Part shown: piece by piece, positions 1 through 8,970 of the stretch
Numbering within the stretch: the first letter of the stretch is position 1
Layout of the letters: each line of letters starts with the position of its first letter
Source of the DNA: Spirochaetaceae bacterium
Lineage (GTDB): Bacteria; Spirochaetota; Spirochaetia; SZUA-6; Bin103
Direction of reading: 5' to 3'
Length of the DNA: 33,057 nucleotides
Assembly: GCA_028818385.1 (NCBI GenBank)
Contig: JAPPNY010000097.1
Coordinates: 1 to 33,057, forward strand
Made by a program: the position numbers and the translations under genes
The notes under the pieces: model-generated
The model's database searches: none
What the model saw: the letters and a program-made list of their open reading frames with translations, nothing else
Told to the model about the DNA's origin: nothing

Positions 1-85
1 CGTGTTTCTCCCATGCCAACGCCGGTCCGACCCGGCCGGTGGGGAAGCTTGACAACGGTCGGCGGGCGGGCCGTATGTTCTGCCC

Positions 86-2848
86 GTGCCAAAGACCACA
101 GCCAAGGCCCTGGTGATCGTCGAGTCGCCGGCCAAGGCCAACACCATCGCCCGTTTCCTGGGCTCGGGCTTCGTGGTCGAGTCGTCGATCGGCCACATCC
201 GCGACCTGCCGCGCAGCGCCGCCGACGTCCCCGCCCGCTACAAGCAACAGCCCTGGGCGCGCCTGGGCATCGACGTCGACAACGGCTTCAAGCCGCTGTA
301 CGTGGTGCCGCCGGACAAGCGAAAGCAGATCCGCAAGCTGAAGGACCTGCTGGCCAGCGCCGACGTTCTGTACTTGGCCACGGACGAGGACCGCGAGGGC
401 GAGGCGATCGCCTGGCACCTGTACCAGGAGCTGCAGCCCCCGAAAGGCATGGACGTGAAGCGCATGGTGTTTCACGAGATCACCCGGCCCGCCATCGAGG
501 CGGCGATCGCCGAGCCGCGCGACATCGACCGCCGGCTGGTGGACGCACAGGAAGCGCGGCGCATCCTGGACCGCCTGTACGGCTACGAGGTGTCCCCGGT
601 GCTGTGGAAGAAGGTCCAGCCGCGCCTGTCGGCCGGCCGCGTGCAGAGCGTCGCCACCCGCATCGCGGTTGAGCGCGAGCGCGAGCGCATGGCATTCGTG
701 GTGGCCCGCTACTGGAGCCTGACCGCCACCTTCGGCGTCACGACTCCGGTGGACGCCGATGCGCCGCGGGACTTCAGCGCCGGGCTCGCCACCCTGGACG
801 GGAAGCCGGTGGCCTCCGGCTCCAGCTTCACCCAGGCAGGCGAGCTCAAGCGCCCGAACACCGTCCACCTGGACGAGAGCGCCGCACGCACGCTCGCCGA
901 GGGGCTGAAGGAGACGGAGTTCCGCGTCCGCAGCGTGGAGCGCAAGCCGTACCGCCGGCGGCCGGCGGCTCCGTTCATGACCTCCACCTTCCAGCAGGAG
1001 GCGGGCCGCAAGCTGCGCATGTCGGCCACGGCGGCCATGCGCGTGGCGCAGTCGCTGTACGAGAAGGGCCACATCACCTACATGCGCACCGACAGCACCA
1101 CGCTGTCTCAGGCCGCCCTGAACGCCGCCCGCGACGCCATCGCGCAGCGGTTCGGGGCCGACTACCTGCCCGACTCGCCCCGCCGCTACGCGAAGAAGGT
1201 CAAGAACGCGCAGGAGGCGCACGAGGCCATCCGGCCGGCCGGCGACCGCTTCCGCACCCCGGAGGAGTTGCGCGGCTCCCTGTCGCGCGACGAGGCGAGG
1301 GCCTACGAGCTGATCTGGAAGCGCACGGTCGCCTCGCAGATGACCGACGCCATCGGAAGCACGGTGCAGGTGCGGGTGGCCGGCGCGGCGGCCGACGGGC
1401 GGGACGCCGAGTTCACCGCGGCCGGCACCACGATCAGCCACTACGGCTTCCGCCGCGTGTATTCCGAGGGCACCGACGCCGAGGGCGGCGCCGCGGCGCG
1501 GGCGAGCGGCGATACGGAGCGGCCGCTGCCGGAGGTCGCCGAGGGCGACCGCCTCGGCCTCGAAGGGCTCGAGCCGGACGGTCACGAGACCTCGCCCCCC
1601 GCCCGCTACACGGAAGCATCGCTGGTCAAGCGGCTGGAGGAGCTGGGCGTGGGCCGGCCGTCCACCTACGCGTCGATCATGAACACCATCCAGGACCGCG
1701 GCTACGTCTGGAAGCGGGGCACCGCGCTGGTTCCCACCTTCACGGCGTTCTCGGTCGTGCGGCTGCTGGAGCAGCACTTCTCCGACCTGGTCGACTACAC
1801 CTTCACCGCGCGCATGGAGGACGAGCTGGACAGCATCGCCACCGGTGACGAGGACGTGCAGCCGTGGCTGCGCCGCTTCTACTTCGGCGCCGAAGTGCCC
1901 GCGCCCGCGGACGAAGGCGCGCCGGACGGCGGGAACTCCGGCGCGAAGGCGGCGGAGCCCGAGGCTCCGGGCCTCAAGGCGATGGTGTCCGACCGCCTGG
2001 CCCTGATCGACGCGCGCGAGGTGAACTCCGTGGCGATCGGCACCGACGGCAGCGGCTCCGGCATCGTGGCGCGCGTGGGCCGCTTCGGACCGTACGTGGA
2101 GCGCGGCCCGCAGCGCGCCACCATCCCGGGCGAGATCCCCCCCGACGAGCTGACCGTGGAGGCGGCCCTGGAGCTGATCGACAAGCCCGACGACGACCGC
2201 GTGCTCGGGGAGGATCCGGACACCGGCCTGCCGGTGATCGCCCGCGCCGGCCGCTTCGGACCGTACGTGCAGGTCGGCACCGCCGAGGACACCGGCAAGA
2301 AAAAGCCGAAGACCGCGTCGCTGCTGCGGTCGATGACCCTCGACAGTATCGAACTGGCCGATGCCCTGAAGCTGCTGACGCTGCCCCGGACGGTCGGGAC
2401 GGACCCCGCCGACGGCACGCCGATCACGGCCCAGAACGGACGCTACGGGCCGTACATCCAGAAGGGGTCGGACAGCCGCACGCTGGAGTCCGAGGAGCTG
2501 ATGTTCACCGTCACCCTGGACGAGTGTCTGGCGATCCTGGCGCAGCCGAAGGGACGCCGCCGTCAGGCCGCTGCGCAGCCGCCGCTGCGCGAGCTGGGCA
2601 ACGATCCCGCGACCGGCCAGCCGATGGTGATCAAGGAGGGCCGCTGGGGCCCGTACGTCACCGACGGCCAGACCAACGCCTCGCTCCGTACCGGCGACGC
2701 GGTGGAGACGATCACGCCGGAGCGGGCCGCCGAGCTGCTGCAGCTACGCCGCGAGCGCGGACCTGCCAAGCGCCCGGCGCGAGGCGCGAACCGGCGCAAG
2801 AGCGCGGCCAGCAGCAAGCGCACCACGCGGCAGAAAAAGGCCTCCTGA
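86..2848 (+). CDS. topA: DNA topoisomerase I (type IA)
   Basis: Relaxes negatively supercoiled DNA by single-strand passage. The 920-residue product starts at a GTG followed by the N-terminal Toprim motif (ALVIVESPAKA) and the acidic DEDREGE motif near residue 100. The catalytic tyrosine is Y332 in HITYMRTDS. The C-terminal third has no cysteine-rich zinc fingers. Instead it carries four topoisomerase C-terminal repeats with the core G-R-[FYW]-G-P-Y, beginning near residues 665, 722, 785 and 852, and ends in a Lys/Arg-rich tail. This matches the repeat-type TopA of actinobacteria, spirochaetes and others rather than the E. coli zinc-ribbon type. No clear Shine-Dalgarno sequence precedes the GTG, but the Toprim motif begins only a few residues in, so a much later start is unlikely. 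The gene stands alone ahead of the B12 locus. Confidence 0.97.
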   Translation: MPKTTAKALVIVESPAKANTIARFLGSGFVVESSIGHIRDLPRSAADVPARYKQQPWARLGIDVDNGFKPLYVVPPDKRKQIRKLKDLLASADVLYLATDEDREGEAIAWHLYQELQPPKGMDVKRMVFHEITRPAIEAAIAEPRDIDRRLVDAQEARRILDRLYGYEVSPVLWKKVQPRLSAGRVQSVATRIAVERERERMAFVVARYWSLTATFGVTTPVDADAPRDFSAGLATLDGKPVASGSSFTQAGELKRPNTVHLDESAARTLAEGLKETEFRVRSVERKPYRRRPAAPFMTSTFQQEAGRKLRMSATAAMRVAQSLYEKGHITYMRTDSTTLSQAALNAARDAIAQRFGADYLPDSPRRYAKKVKNAQEAHEAIRPAGDRFRTPEELRGSLSRDEARAYELIWKRTVASQMTDAIGSTVQVRVAGAAADGRDAEFTAAGTTISHYGFRRVYSEGTDAEGGAAARASGDTERPLPEVAEGDRLGLEGLEPDGHETSPPARYTEASLVKRLEELGVGRPSTYASIMNTIQDRGYVWKRGTALVPTFTAFSVVRLLEQHFSDLVDYTFTARMEDELDSIATGDEDVQPWLRRFYFGAEVPAPADEGAPDGGNSGAKAAEPEAPGLKAMVSDRLALIDAREVNSVAIGTDGSGSGIVARVGRFGPYVERGPQRATIPGEIPPDELTVEAALELIDKPDDDRVLGEDPDTGLPVIARAGRFGPYVQVGTAEDTGKKKPKTASLLRSMTLDSIELADALKLLTLPRTVGTDPADGTPITAQNGRYGPYIQKGSDSRTLESEELMFTVTLDECLAILAQPKGRRRQAAAQPPLRELGNDPATGQPMVIKEGRWGPYVTDGQTNASLRTGDAVETITPERAAELLQLRRERGPAKRPARGANRRKSAASSKRTTRQKKAS

Positions 2849-2855
2849 CCCTCGT

Positions 2856-2885
2856 TTGACACCGGTCGCGCGAGGACACTAGGCT
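2856..2885 (+). promoter_or_regulatory. Putative sigma-70-type promoter of the B12 locus
   Basis: A perfect -35 hexamer TTGACA (2856-2861) is followed after 18 bp by TAGGCT (2880-2885), a weak -10. Transcription would begin near 2892, about 20 bases before the first stem of the cobalamin riboswitch, which is the expected arrangement. It lies just after the topA stop codon. The -10 matches the consensus at only three positions, so this is a reasonable but unproven assignment. Confidence 0.5.
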
Positions 2886-2912
2886 CAGCCGCGAACAGTC
2901 ACGAAAGGCAGA

Positions 2913-3086
2913 CCTTGCCCGGTGCCTTCGGAAGCGAAGGCCGAACAGGGAAAGCGGTGAGAATCCGCTGCGGTGGCGCCACTGTGACCGGCAAGCCGCC
3001 CGCTTGATGCCACTGTCCCCATGGACGGGGATGGGAAGGCGCGGGACAGGCGATGATCCGGGAGCCAGGAGACCTGCCGGGCAAGG
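2913..3086 (+). ncRNA. Cobalamin (adenosylcobalamin) riboswitch
   Basis: The conserved core elements are in the right order: GGTGCC near 2921, AACAGGGAA near 2944, a GGTGAGAATCCGC block near 2956, GCCACTGTGA near 2978, and the B12 box GCCAGGAGACCTGCC near 3064. The closing P1 stem is a perfect 10-bp pairing of 2913-2922 with 3077-3086. It lies between a likely promoter and the corrinoid permease gene, so it should repress the importer and salvage operon when cobalamin is plentiful. The 3' strand of P1 can pair instead with 3126-3132 (AGCCTTG), which could form the expression platform. Identification of the aptamer is secure; the switching mechanism is inferred. Confidence 0.95.
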
Positions 3087-3201
3087 CTGAGTGGCCGCTC
3101 TCCGCTCAGGGAGCGCCTCAGGTCGAGCCTTGTCCCCCATCCAGGTGGGACAGGTCCGTTTCGGCGGCGAACCCCGGACGCAGGGCGGCGAAGGAGCTCT
3201 G

Positions 3202-4278
3202 GTGCGGGGAAAAGAGGCGATTCGCTCGCCGAACGGATCACGGTCGCCGGTCGTCGCGCGGCTGGCGGGCGGCGGTGCGCTGCTGGCCGTCGCCGCCGCG
3301 GCCCTGATCGTCACGGCCGCGGCCGTCGGCCCCTACGCTATCCCGCTCTCCCACACCGCCGCCATCCTGCTGGAGCAGATCGGCATCCGCATCCTGGAGG
3401 CCACCGACGCCGAGCGCGCCATCGTCGAGTCGATCCGGCTGTCGCGCATCACCCTGGCGCTGATCGTCGGCGCCGCCCTGGGCGTGGCCGGCGCCGTGAT
3501 GCAGGGGCTGTTCCGCAACCCGATGGCCGATCCCGGCATCATCGGCGTGTCCACCGGCGGCGCGCTGGGCGCGGTGGTGGCGATCGCCCTGGGCGCCCAG
3601 GCGGCGACGCCGCTGGCGCTGCCCGCCATGGCCTTCGCGGGCGCCGCCGGCGCCCTGGCGCTGGTGTTCGCGGTCGCCTCGGCCGGCGGCCGCTTCTCGA
3701 TGGCGGCGTTGCTGCTGTCCGGCGTGGCGGTGAGCGCGTTCCTGGCCGCGATCATCTCCGCGATCGTGCTGTTCACCGCCGATCTGGGCGCGCAGCGCGA
3801 GATGATCTTCTGGCTCGCCGGCGGCCTGGACGCATCGCGCTGGACGCACGTGCGGCTGGCCGCGCCGCTCGTGTTGGCCGGGCTGGCGGTCGCGGTGCTG
3901 CTGTCGCGCGACCTGAACCTGCTCATGGTCGGCGAGGAGGAAGCGCGCGCGCTCGGCGTCCGCGTGGGGCTGACCCGCACCCTCCTGCTGCTGGCCGCGT
4001 CGCTGATCACCGGCACAGCGGTGGCGTTCTCCGGCACGATCGCGTTCGTGGGGCTGATCGTCCCGCATGCACTGCGGCTCATCACCGGCGCCGACCACCG
4101 CGTGCTGGTCCCGCTGAGCGCGCTCGGCGGCGCGGTGTTCCTGCTCGCGGCCGACACCGTCGCCCGGCTGGCCGTGGCGCCGGCCGAGGTGCGCGTCGGC
4201 ATCATCACCGCTCTGGTCGGAGCGCCGTTCTTTCTGTTCCTGCTGGCCCGCCACAAGGCGCGGGCAGGACTGCTGTAG
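3202..4278 (+). CDS. btuC: Corrinoid/iron-siderophore ABC transporter permease (FecCD/BtuC family)
   Basis: Integral inner-membrane permease of the FecCD/BtuC family, 358 residues from the chosen start. The frame is open further upstream to a GTG at 3091, but GTG 3202 has a strong Shine-Dalgarno AAGGAG at 3191-3196 with a 5-base gap, and the upstream residues are not family-like. Family features are visible: SRITLALIVGAALGVAGAVMQGLFRNPMADPGIIGVSTGGALGAV, here split as the LRxP-like region and the RNPMADP-IGVSTGG loop, then the GT-AVAFSGTIAFVGLIVPH segment near the C-terminus, and about ten hydrophobic segments. Placement directly under a cobalamin riboswitch and before cob genes indicates a corrinoid substrate rather than iron. 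Distinction from an iron-chelate permease rests on this context. Confidence 0.9.
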   Translation: MRGKEAIRSPNGSRSPVVARLAGGGALLAVAAAALIVTAAAVGPYAIPLSHTAAILLEQIGIRILEATDAERAIVESIRLSRITLALIVGAALGVAGAVMQGLFRNPMADPGIIGVSTGGALGAVVAIALGAQAATPLALPAMAFAGAAGALALVFAVASAGGRFSMAALLLSGVAVSAFLAAIISAIVLFTADLGAQREMIFWLAGGLDASRWTHVRLAAPLVLAGLAVAVLLSRDLNLLMVGEEEARALGVRVGLTRTLLLLAASLITGTAVAFSGTIAFVGLIVPHALRLITGADHRVLVPLSALGGAVFLLAADTVARLAVAPAEVRVGIITALVGAPFFLFLLARHKARAGLL

Positions 4279-4305
4279 AACCCAAAAACCATGCATGGAG
4301 GAATC

Positions 4306-5325
4306 ATGGACACCTTGAGGAAGATCGTACGGATCGCCGCCGCCGGACTGCTGGCGGCGTTCGCACTGGACGCGGCCGCACAGACGCCGCCCGACTACCC
4401 GGCGGTGCCGGGCATCGTCGACGTGGAGAACCGCGGCTGGCCGCGGGCGGTCGAGACCACCGAAGGCGTGGTCAGCCTGGATGCGCCGCCGCAGCGGATA
4501 CTGGCCCTGTCCCTCGGCCACGACGAGATGCTGCTCGCCCTGGTGCCGCACGACCGGTTCGCGGGCGTGGGGCCGTTCACGGCCGATCCGACCTATTCCA
4601 ACGTCGCCGACCAGGTGGCCGGCATGCACACCGTCAAGCGCGGCGTCGAGAACGTGCTGGCGGCCAAGCCCGACATCGTCGTGGTCTCCAAGTACACCAA
4701 CGCGGACCTGGTCGCGTTGATCAAGGAGGCAGGCGTGCCGGTGGTGCGCTCCGCGCTGGAGAGCTCGGCCGCCGGCAACATCCCCAACATCCTGCTGCTC
4801 GGCTATCTGCTCGGGGTCGAGGAGCGCGCCCTGGAGCTGGTCGCAGAGATCGAGCGCCGCCTGGCCGTGGTTACCGAGCGGGTGCCCGCGCCCGGCGACG
4901 CGTCCCGGCTCTCGGTGCTGTCCATCGCCCGCTGGGGGGAGACCACCAGCGCGGCCGGCGAAGGCTCGACCGAAGGCGGCATCATCGAGACGGCCGGCGG
5001 CGTCAACGCGGCCGCACGCGACGGCATCGCCGGCCACCAGTCGGTGAGCGTGGAGTCGATCGCGGCCATGAACCCGGACGTGATCCTGATCACGCAGCCG
5101 GCGGACTCGGGCGGCACCGACCTGCGCGACGAGCTGCTGGACGCCCGCGCGCTGGCCGAGGTGCCGGCGATCGCGAACGAGCAGGTGATCGTCGCCGATC
5201 CCCGCCACTACACGACGCTGTCGCACTGGAACGTGCGCGGCATCGAGGAGACGGCGCGGCTGCTCTACCCGGACCGGTTCGGGGACGTGACCTTCAGCGA
5301 CTTCGAGCCCTACGGAGGGTCGTGA
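4306..5325 (+). CDS. btuF: Periplasmic corrinoid-binding protein of ABC importer (BtuF-like)
   Basis: Substrate-binding component of the importer, 339 residues. ATG 4306 is preceded by GGAGG at 4297-4301; the earlier ATG 4291 has no such site. A signal peptide is clear: MDTLRKIVR, then a hydrophobic core, with cleavage likely after AAA at residue 25. The mature part reads like a class III (helical-backbone) binding protein: RILALSLGHDEMLLALVPHDRFAGVG early, then a NVLAAKPDIVVVSKYTN segment, then a second lobe with VSVESIAAMNPDVILI. No lipobox cysteine is seen, so it is probably a free periplasmic protein. The gene sits between permease and ATPase and its stop overlaps the next start (GTGA). 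The corrinoid substrate is inferred from the riboswitch. Confidence 0.87.
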   Translation: MDTLRKIVRIAAAGLLAAFALDAAAQTPPDYPAVPGIVDVENRGWPRAVETTEGVVSLDAPPQRILALSLGHDEMLLALVPHDRFAGVGPFTADPTYSNVADQVAGMHTVKRGVENVLAAKPDIVVVSKYTNADLVALIKEAGVPVVRSALESSAAGNIPNILLLGYLLGVEERALELVAEIERRLAVVTERVPAPGDASRLSVLSIARWGETTSAAGEGSTEGGIIETAGGVNAAARDGIAGHQSVSVESIAAMNPDVILITQPADSGGTDLRDELLDARALAEVPAIANEQVIVADPRHYTTLSHWNVRGIEETARLLYPDRFGDVTFSDFEPYGGS

Positions 5326-6137
5326 CCCTGGGTACGGCCGGCCACGCGCTGGCGGCGCGCGGGGTGTCCGTGAGCCTTGGCGGAACCCCCGTGCTCCGCT
5401 CGGTGTCGTTCGCGGCGCGCGCCGGCCAAGTGACGGGACTGGTGGGCCCGAACGGCGCCGGCAAGAGCACGCTGTTGCGGGTGATGGCCGGCGTGCTGCG
5501 CCCCGACGCCGGGTCGGCATGGCTGGGAGCGGCCGACCTGTCCGAGCTCCCGGCGCGGGATCGCGCGCGGCAGGTCGCCTACCTCCCGCAGCACGAGGCC
5601 GCCCACCCCTTCACGGCGCTGGAGACCGTGCTGATGGCGCGCTACCCGCACCTGAGCCGCTTCGCGCTGGAGGGAGCCGACGACCGGCGGATCGCGCGGG
5701 CGGCCATGGCCCGCACGGAGACCGAGCGTTTCGAGCACCGCCAGCTCGACCGCATCTCCGGCGGCGAGCGCCAGCGGGTGCTGCTGGCGCGGGCGCTCGC
5801 CCAGCAGGGGCGTGTCCTGCTGCTCGACGAACCGGTGGCCAGCCTCGACCTGCGGCACCAGCTCACGGCGATGGAGACGCTCCGCTCCGAGGTAGCGGGC
5901 GGCGAGGTCGCGGCGGTGGTGGCCCTGCACGACGTGTGGCTGGCCAGCCGCTACTGCGACCGGCTGACGTTGATCTCGGACGGCGAGGTCGTGGCCGAGG
6001 GCACCCCGGCCGAGGTGTTCACGCTGCAGCGCTTCCGCGAAGTGTTCGGCGTGGAGGCGGTGGTCGAGCACGAGAGCGACACGGGCATGCCGCACGTTCG
6101 CCTGATGGGCCCCACGGCGTCCCGGTCCGGGCGATGA
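5322..6137 (+). CDS. btuD: ABC transporter ATP-binding protein (BtuD/FhuC family)
   Basis: ATPase of the corrinoid importer, 271 residues. It shows a Walker A motif GPNGAGKST at residues 42-50, a Q-loop near YLPQ 87-90, the signature SGGER at 146-150, Walker B VLLLDE at 165-170 and the H-loop histidine H203 in VVALHDV. The GTG start overlaps the stop codon of the binding-protein gene by 4 bp, which points to translational coupling. Sequence order and length match cobalamin/haem/iron-siderophore ATPases. The C-terminal 60 residues past the H-loop are the usual regulatory tail (EGTPAEVFTLQRFREVFGVEA). Substrate assignment follows from the operon. Confidence 0.92.
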   Translation: MTLGTAGHALAARGVSVSLGGTPVLRSVSFAARAGQVTGLVGPNGAGKSTLLRVMAGVLRPDAGSAWLGAADLSELPARDRARQVAYLPQHEAAHPFTALETVLMARYPHLSRFALEGADDRRIARAAMARTETERFEHRQLDRISGGERQRVLLARALAQQGRVLLLDEPVASLDLRHQLTAMETLRSEVAGGEVAAVVALHDVWLASRYCDRLTLISDGEVVAEGTPAEVFTLQRFREVFGVEAVVEHESDTGMPHVRLMGPTASRSGR

Positions 6138-6150
6138 CGATGGCCGAGCC

Positions 6151-7206
6151 ATGACGCTGGCCGAGACCGTCACGCGCATCGAGCCGGCGGACGCCGCCGC
6201 CATGCGGCGCGCCGAGGCGCGCCACCTGACCCTGACCAAGCCCCCCGGCAGCCTGGGCCGGCTGGAGCAGGTGTCGATCCGGCTGGCCGGCATCTTCGGC
6301 ACGGAACGGCCCGCCATCCGGGGCTCGGCCGTGATCGTCGCCGCGGGCGACCACGGCGTGGTCGCGCAGGGCGTGACCGGCTATCCGCAGGCGGTCACCG
6401 CGCAGATGGTGCGCAACTTCCTGGCCGGCGGCGCCGCGGTCAGCGTCATGGCGCGCCTGCTCGGCGTGCGGCAGATCGTGGCCGACGCCGGCATCGCCGC
6501 GGACGCCCTGCCGGATCATCCGGACCTTCGCTCGGTGCGTGCCGGACGCGGCACCGGCGACATCGGCCGCGGCCCGGCGATGTCACGGGAGCAAGCGCAG
6601 CGCTGCCTGCGGGCCGGCGTGAGCCTCGTTTCCGAGGTGGCAGACGCGGGATTGGACCTGATCGCCACCGGCGACATGGGCATCGGCAACACCACCGCGG
6701 CCAGCGCCATCGCCGCCGTGATGACCGGCGTCGCGCCGGAGCACACCACCGGGCCGGGCACCGGCCGCACGCCGGAGGAGCTGCGCCGCAAGGTGGACGT
6801 GGTGCGCCGGGCGCTGGAGTGCAACGCTCCCGATCGAGGCGACCCGCTCGGGGTGCTGGCGAAGGTGGGCGGTTTCGAGATCGGCGTGCTGGCCGGCGTG
6901 GTGCTGGGCGCCGCCTGCCGGCGCCGCGCCGTGGTGCTGGACGGCTTCATCTCCGGGGCAGCCGCCCTGCTCGCCTGCGGCCTGTGCGGGGCCGCGCGCG
7001 ACTACCTGATCGCCGCCCACCGCTCCGCCGAGCCGGGCCATCGCGCGGTGCTCGCGCACCTCGGCCTCGACCCGCTGCTCGACCTGGAGATGCGGCTGGG
7101 CGAGGGCACCGGCGCCCTGGTGGCCCTGCCCATCGTCAGGGCCGCGGCCGCGTGCCTGGCGGAGATGGCCACCTTCGCGGAGGCCGGCGTCTCGGATACG
7201 CGATGA
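6151..7206 (+). CDS. cobT: Nicotinate-nucleotide--dimethylbenzimidazole phosphoribosyltransferase
   Basis: Transfers phosphoribose from nicotinate mononucleotide to the lower-ligand base, giving alpha-ribazole phosphate for the nucleotide loop of cobalamin. The 351-residue length is usual. Visible hallmarks are LTKPPGSLGRLE near residue 30, VIVAAGDHGVVAQGV near 60, TGDMGIGNTTAASAI near 170, and the catalytic glutamate E318 in RLGEGTGA, which aligns with E317 of the Salmonella enzyme. It begins 14 bases after the ATPase stop and its own stop overlaps the next ATG (ATGA). An out-of-frame ATG at 6134 is not used. The identity of the base attached cannot be read from this sequence. Confidence 0.96.
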   Translation: MTLAETVTRIEPADAAAMRRAEARHLTLTKPPGSLGRLEQVSIRLAGIFGTERPAIRGSAVIVAAGDHGVVAQGVTGYPQAVTAQMVRNFLAGGAAVSVMARLLGVRQIVADAGIAADALPDHPDLRSVRAGRGTGDIGRGPAMSREQAQRCLRAGVSLVSEVADAGLDLIATGDMGIGNTTAASAIAAVMTGVAPEHTTGPGTGRTPEELRRKVDVVRRALECNAPDRGDPLGVLAKVGGFEIGVLAGVVLGAACRRRAVVLDGFISGAAALLACGLCGAARDYLIAAHRSAEPGHRAVLAHLGLDPLLDLEMRLGEGTGALVALPIVRAAAACLAEMATFAEAGVSDTR

Positions 7207-7973
7207 AACCCTCGCGGTTGCTGGCCTCATTCCGAGCCGCGATCGGCTTCCTGACCATCCTGCCCGTCTCACCGCGTGACGCGGCCTCGCCTCCCGATGC
7301 GGCCGGCGCGCTCGCGCGCGCCCCTGCCTGGTTCCCGGCGGTCGGCCTGCTGCTGGGGGCAATGCTCGCCTTCCTCGACCTGGCCCTGCGCGCGCTGCAC
7401 CTGCCGGTTTTGCTGAACAGCGCCCTGCTGCTGGCCACGCTGGCCGCCCTCACCCGCGCCCTCCACCTGGACGGCTTCATGGACACCTGCGACGCCCTGC
7501 TCGGCGGCTTCGACCGCGAGCGGCGCCTTGCGATCCTGCGCGATCCCCACGTGGGCGCGTTCGCCGTGGTCGGCGTGGTCTGCCTGCTGCTGGTCAAGCT
7601 GGCGGCGCTCACCGCGCTGCCGGGCGGGTACCGGACGGGCGTCCTGGTCGTGTTTCCGTGCCTGTCGCGCGCGGCGATGGTGATGGTCATGGAGTGGTTC
7701 CCGTACGCGCGGCGCGAGGGGCTCGGCACGCCGTTCGCGAGTGACGATGGCCGGCGCCCGCGGGCCGGCCTGTTGCTTGCGGCCGCGGCCGCCCTCGCCC
7801 TGACCGGGCTGCCGGGGCTGGCGCTCGGGGCGCTGGCCGCCGGGGTCGCGTGGGCCGTCGGCGCGTGGGCGACCCGGCTGCTCGGCGGGGTGACCGGCGA
7901 CATCTACGGCGCGGTGAACGAGATCGCCGAGGTGGCCGTCCTGGGACTCGCCGTGGTCGTGCTCGCGGGATAG
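7203..7973 (+). CDS. cobS: Adenosylcobinamide-GDP ribazoletransferase (cobalamin synthase)
   Basis: Membrane enzyme that joins adenosylcobinamide-GDP and alpha-ribazole(-phosphate), the last assembly step. The product is 256 residues from ATG 7203, which overlaps the cobT stop by 4 bp. Key motifs are present: AIGFLTILPV at the N-terminus, LHLDGFMDTCDALLGG near residue 85 with the conserved acidic cluster that binds metal, and GDIYGAVNEIAE near 230. Several hydrophobic segments fit its polytopic membrane location. An open frame extends upstream inside cobT, but that part is only a shadow of cobT. It is followed within 6 bases by cbiB. Confidence 0.95.
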   Translation: MKPSRLLASFRAAIGFLTILPVSPRDAASPPDAAGALARAPAWFPAVGLLLGAMLAFLDLALRALHLPVLLNSALLLATLAALTRALHLDGFMDTCDALLGGFDRERRLAILRDPHVGAFAVVGVVCLLLVKLAALTALPGGYRTGVLVVFPCLSRAAMVMVMEWFPYARREGLGTPFASDDGRRPRAGLLLAAAAALALTGLPGLALGALAAGVAWAVGAWATRLLGGVTGDIYGAVNEIAEVAVLGLAVVVLAG

Positions 7974-7979
7974 ATCGGA

Positions 7980-8945
7980 ATGGCGCTTGCACCGTGGCCG
8001 GGCGAATGGGTCCTGGATGCCGGCGCGCTGCTGCTGGCGGTGACGCTAGACCTGGCATGGCGCGAGCCGCCGGCCGCGCTTCATCCCGTGGTGTGGATGG
8101 GCAGACTGATCGCGTTCCTGGAGCGCCGTTCTCCGCCGGCGAACCGGCCCGCGGCGTCGCTGGCTGCCGGGCTCGCGATAGCCGTGCTGATGCCGGCCGG
8201 CTGCGGCGCGCTGGCATGGCTCGCGGCGACCGCACTGCGCGCGGCCGGTCCCCTCCCCTACCTGCTGGGAACGGCGGCCCTGTTGAAGACCACTTTCGCG
8301 GTAAAGGGACTCAGCCGCGCCGTGGCCGGCACCCGGGACGCCCTGCAGAACGGGGACCTGGAGCGTTCGCGCGACAGCCTGCGCAGCCTGGTGAGCCGCG
8401 ACGCGAGCGCTCTCACCGGCCCCCAGGTCGCGATGGCCGCGATCGAGTCAGCCGCCGAGAATACGACCGACAGCTACGTCGCTCCCTGGCTGGCGTTCGC
8501 GCTGTTCGGCCTGCCGGGCGCCGTGGCCTACCGGGCCGTGAACACGCTGGACAGCATGATCGGCTACCGCGGCCGCTACGAGCACCTGGGCAAGGCATCG
8601 GCCCGGCTGGACGACCTGGTCAACCTGCTGCCGGCGCGGCTCGGCGCGCTGCTGATGCTGGCCGCCGGAGCGCTCCGCCGCCTGCCCGCACGCCGCGGCT
8701 GGCGGACCGCCCTTCGCGACCACCGGCGCACGGCCAGCCCCAACGCCGGCTGGACGATCGGCGCCTGCGCCGGCCTTCTCGGCGTCGTCCTGGAGAAGAC
8801 CGGCCACTACCGCATCGGAGACGGCTTTCGCGAACCGCTCTGGTTCGACGTGGGGGCCGCCGTGCGGCTGGTATACGGCGTCGCGCTGCTCGCGGTGCCC
8901 GCGGCCCTCGCGGTGACCGCCGTCCGTGGACTGATCTGGGGATAG
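7980..8945 (+). CDS. cbiB: Adenosylcobinamide-phosphate synthase
   Basis: Amidates adenosylcobyric acid with (R)-1-amino-2-propanol O-2-phosphate to build the linker that carries the nucleotide loop. It is a membrane protein of 321 residues. Motifs typical of CbiB/CobD-type synthases are HPVVWMGRLI near residue 36, AIESAAENTTDSYVAPW near 155, and NTLDSMIGYR near 185, plus NAGWTIGACAGLLGV near the C-terminus. It starts 6 bases after cobS in the same operon. Its aminopropanol-phosphate substrate is normally made by CobD, whose gene directly downstream is broken, so the origin of this substrate is an open question here. Confidence 0.95.
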   Translation: MALAPWPGEWVLDAGALLLAVTLDLAWREPPAALHPVVWMGRLIAFLERRSPPANRPAASLAAGLAIAVLMPAGCGALAWLAATALRAAGPLPYLLGTAALLKTTFAVKGLSRAVAGTRDALQNGDLERSRDSLRSLVSRDASALTGPQVAMAAIESAAENTTDSYVAPWLAFALFGLPGAVAYRAVNTLDSMIGYRGRYEHLGKASARLDDLVNLLPARLGALLMLAAGALRRLPARRGWRTALRDHRRTASPNAGWTIGACAGLLGVVLEKTGHYRIGDGFREPLWFDVGAAVRLVYGVALLAVPAALAVTAVRGLIWG

Positions 8946-8970
8946 CCTGGGGACAACCTGGTACTACGCG

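Noticed and set aside
3091..3201. Extension of the BtuC permease to GTG 3091
   Set aside because: The extra 37 residues cover the likely riboswitch expression platform and are not membrane-like; GTG 3202 has a strong AAGGAG.
3238..5520. A 760-residue open frame on the minus strand under the importer genes
   Set aside because: It is low-complexity, rich in Arg, Gln, His and Gly, and lies antisense to three clear transporter genes. Long antisense frames are expected in high-GC coding DNA.
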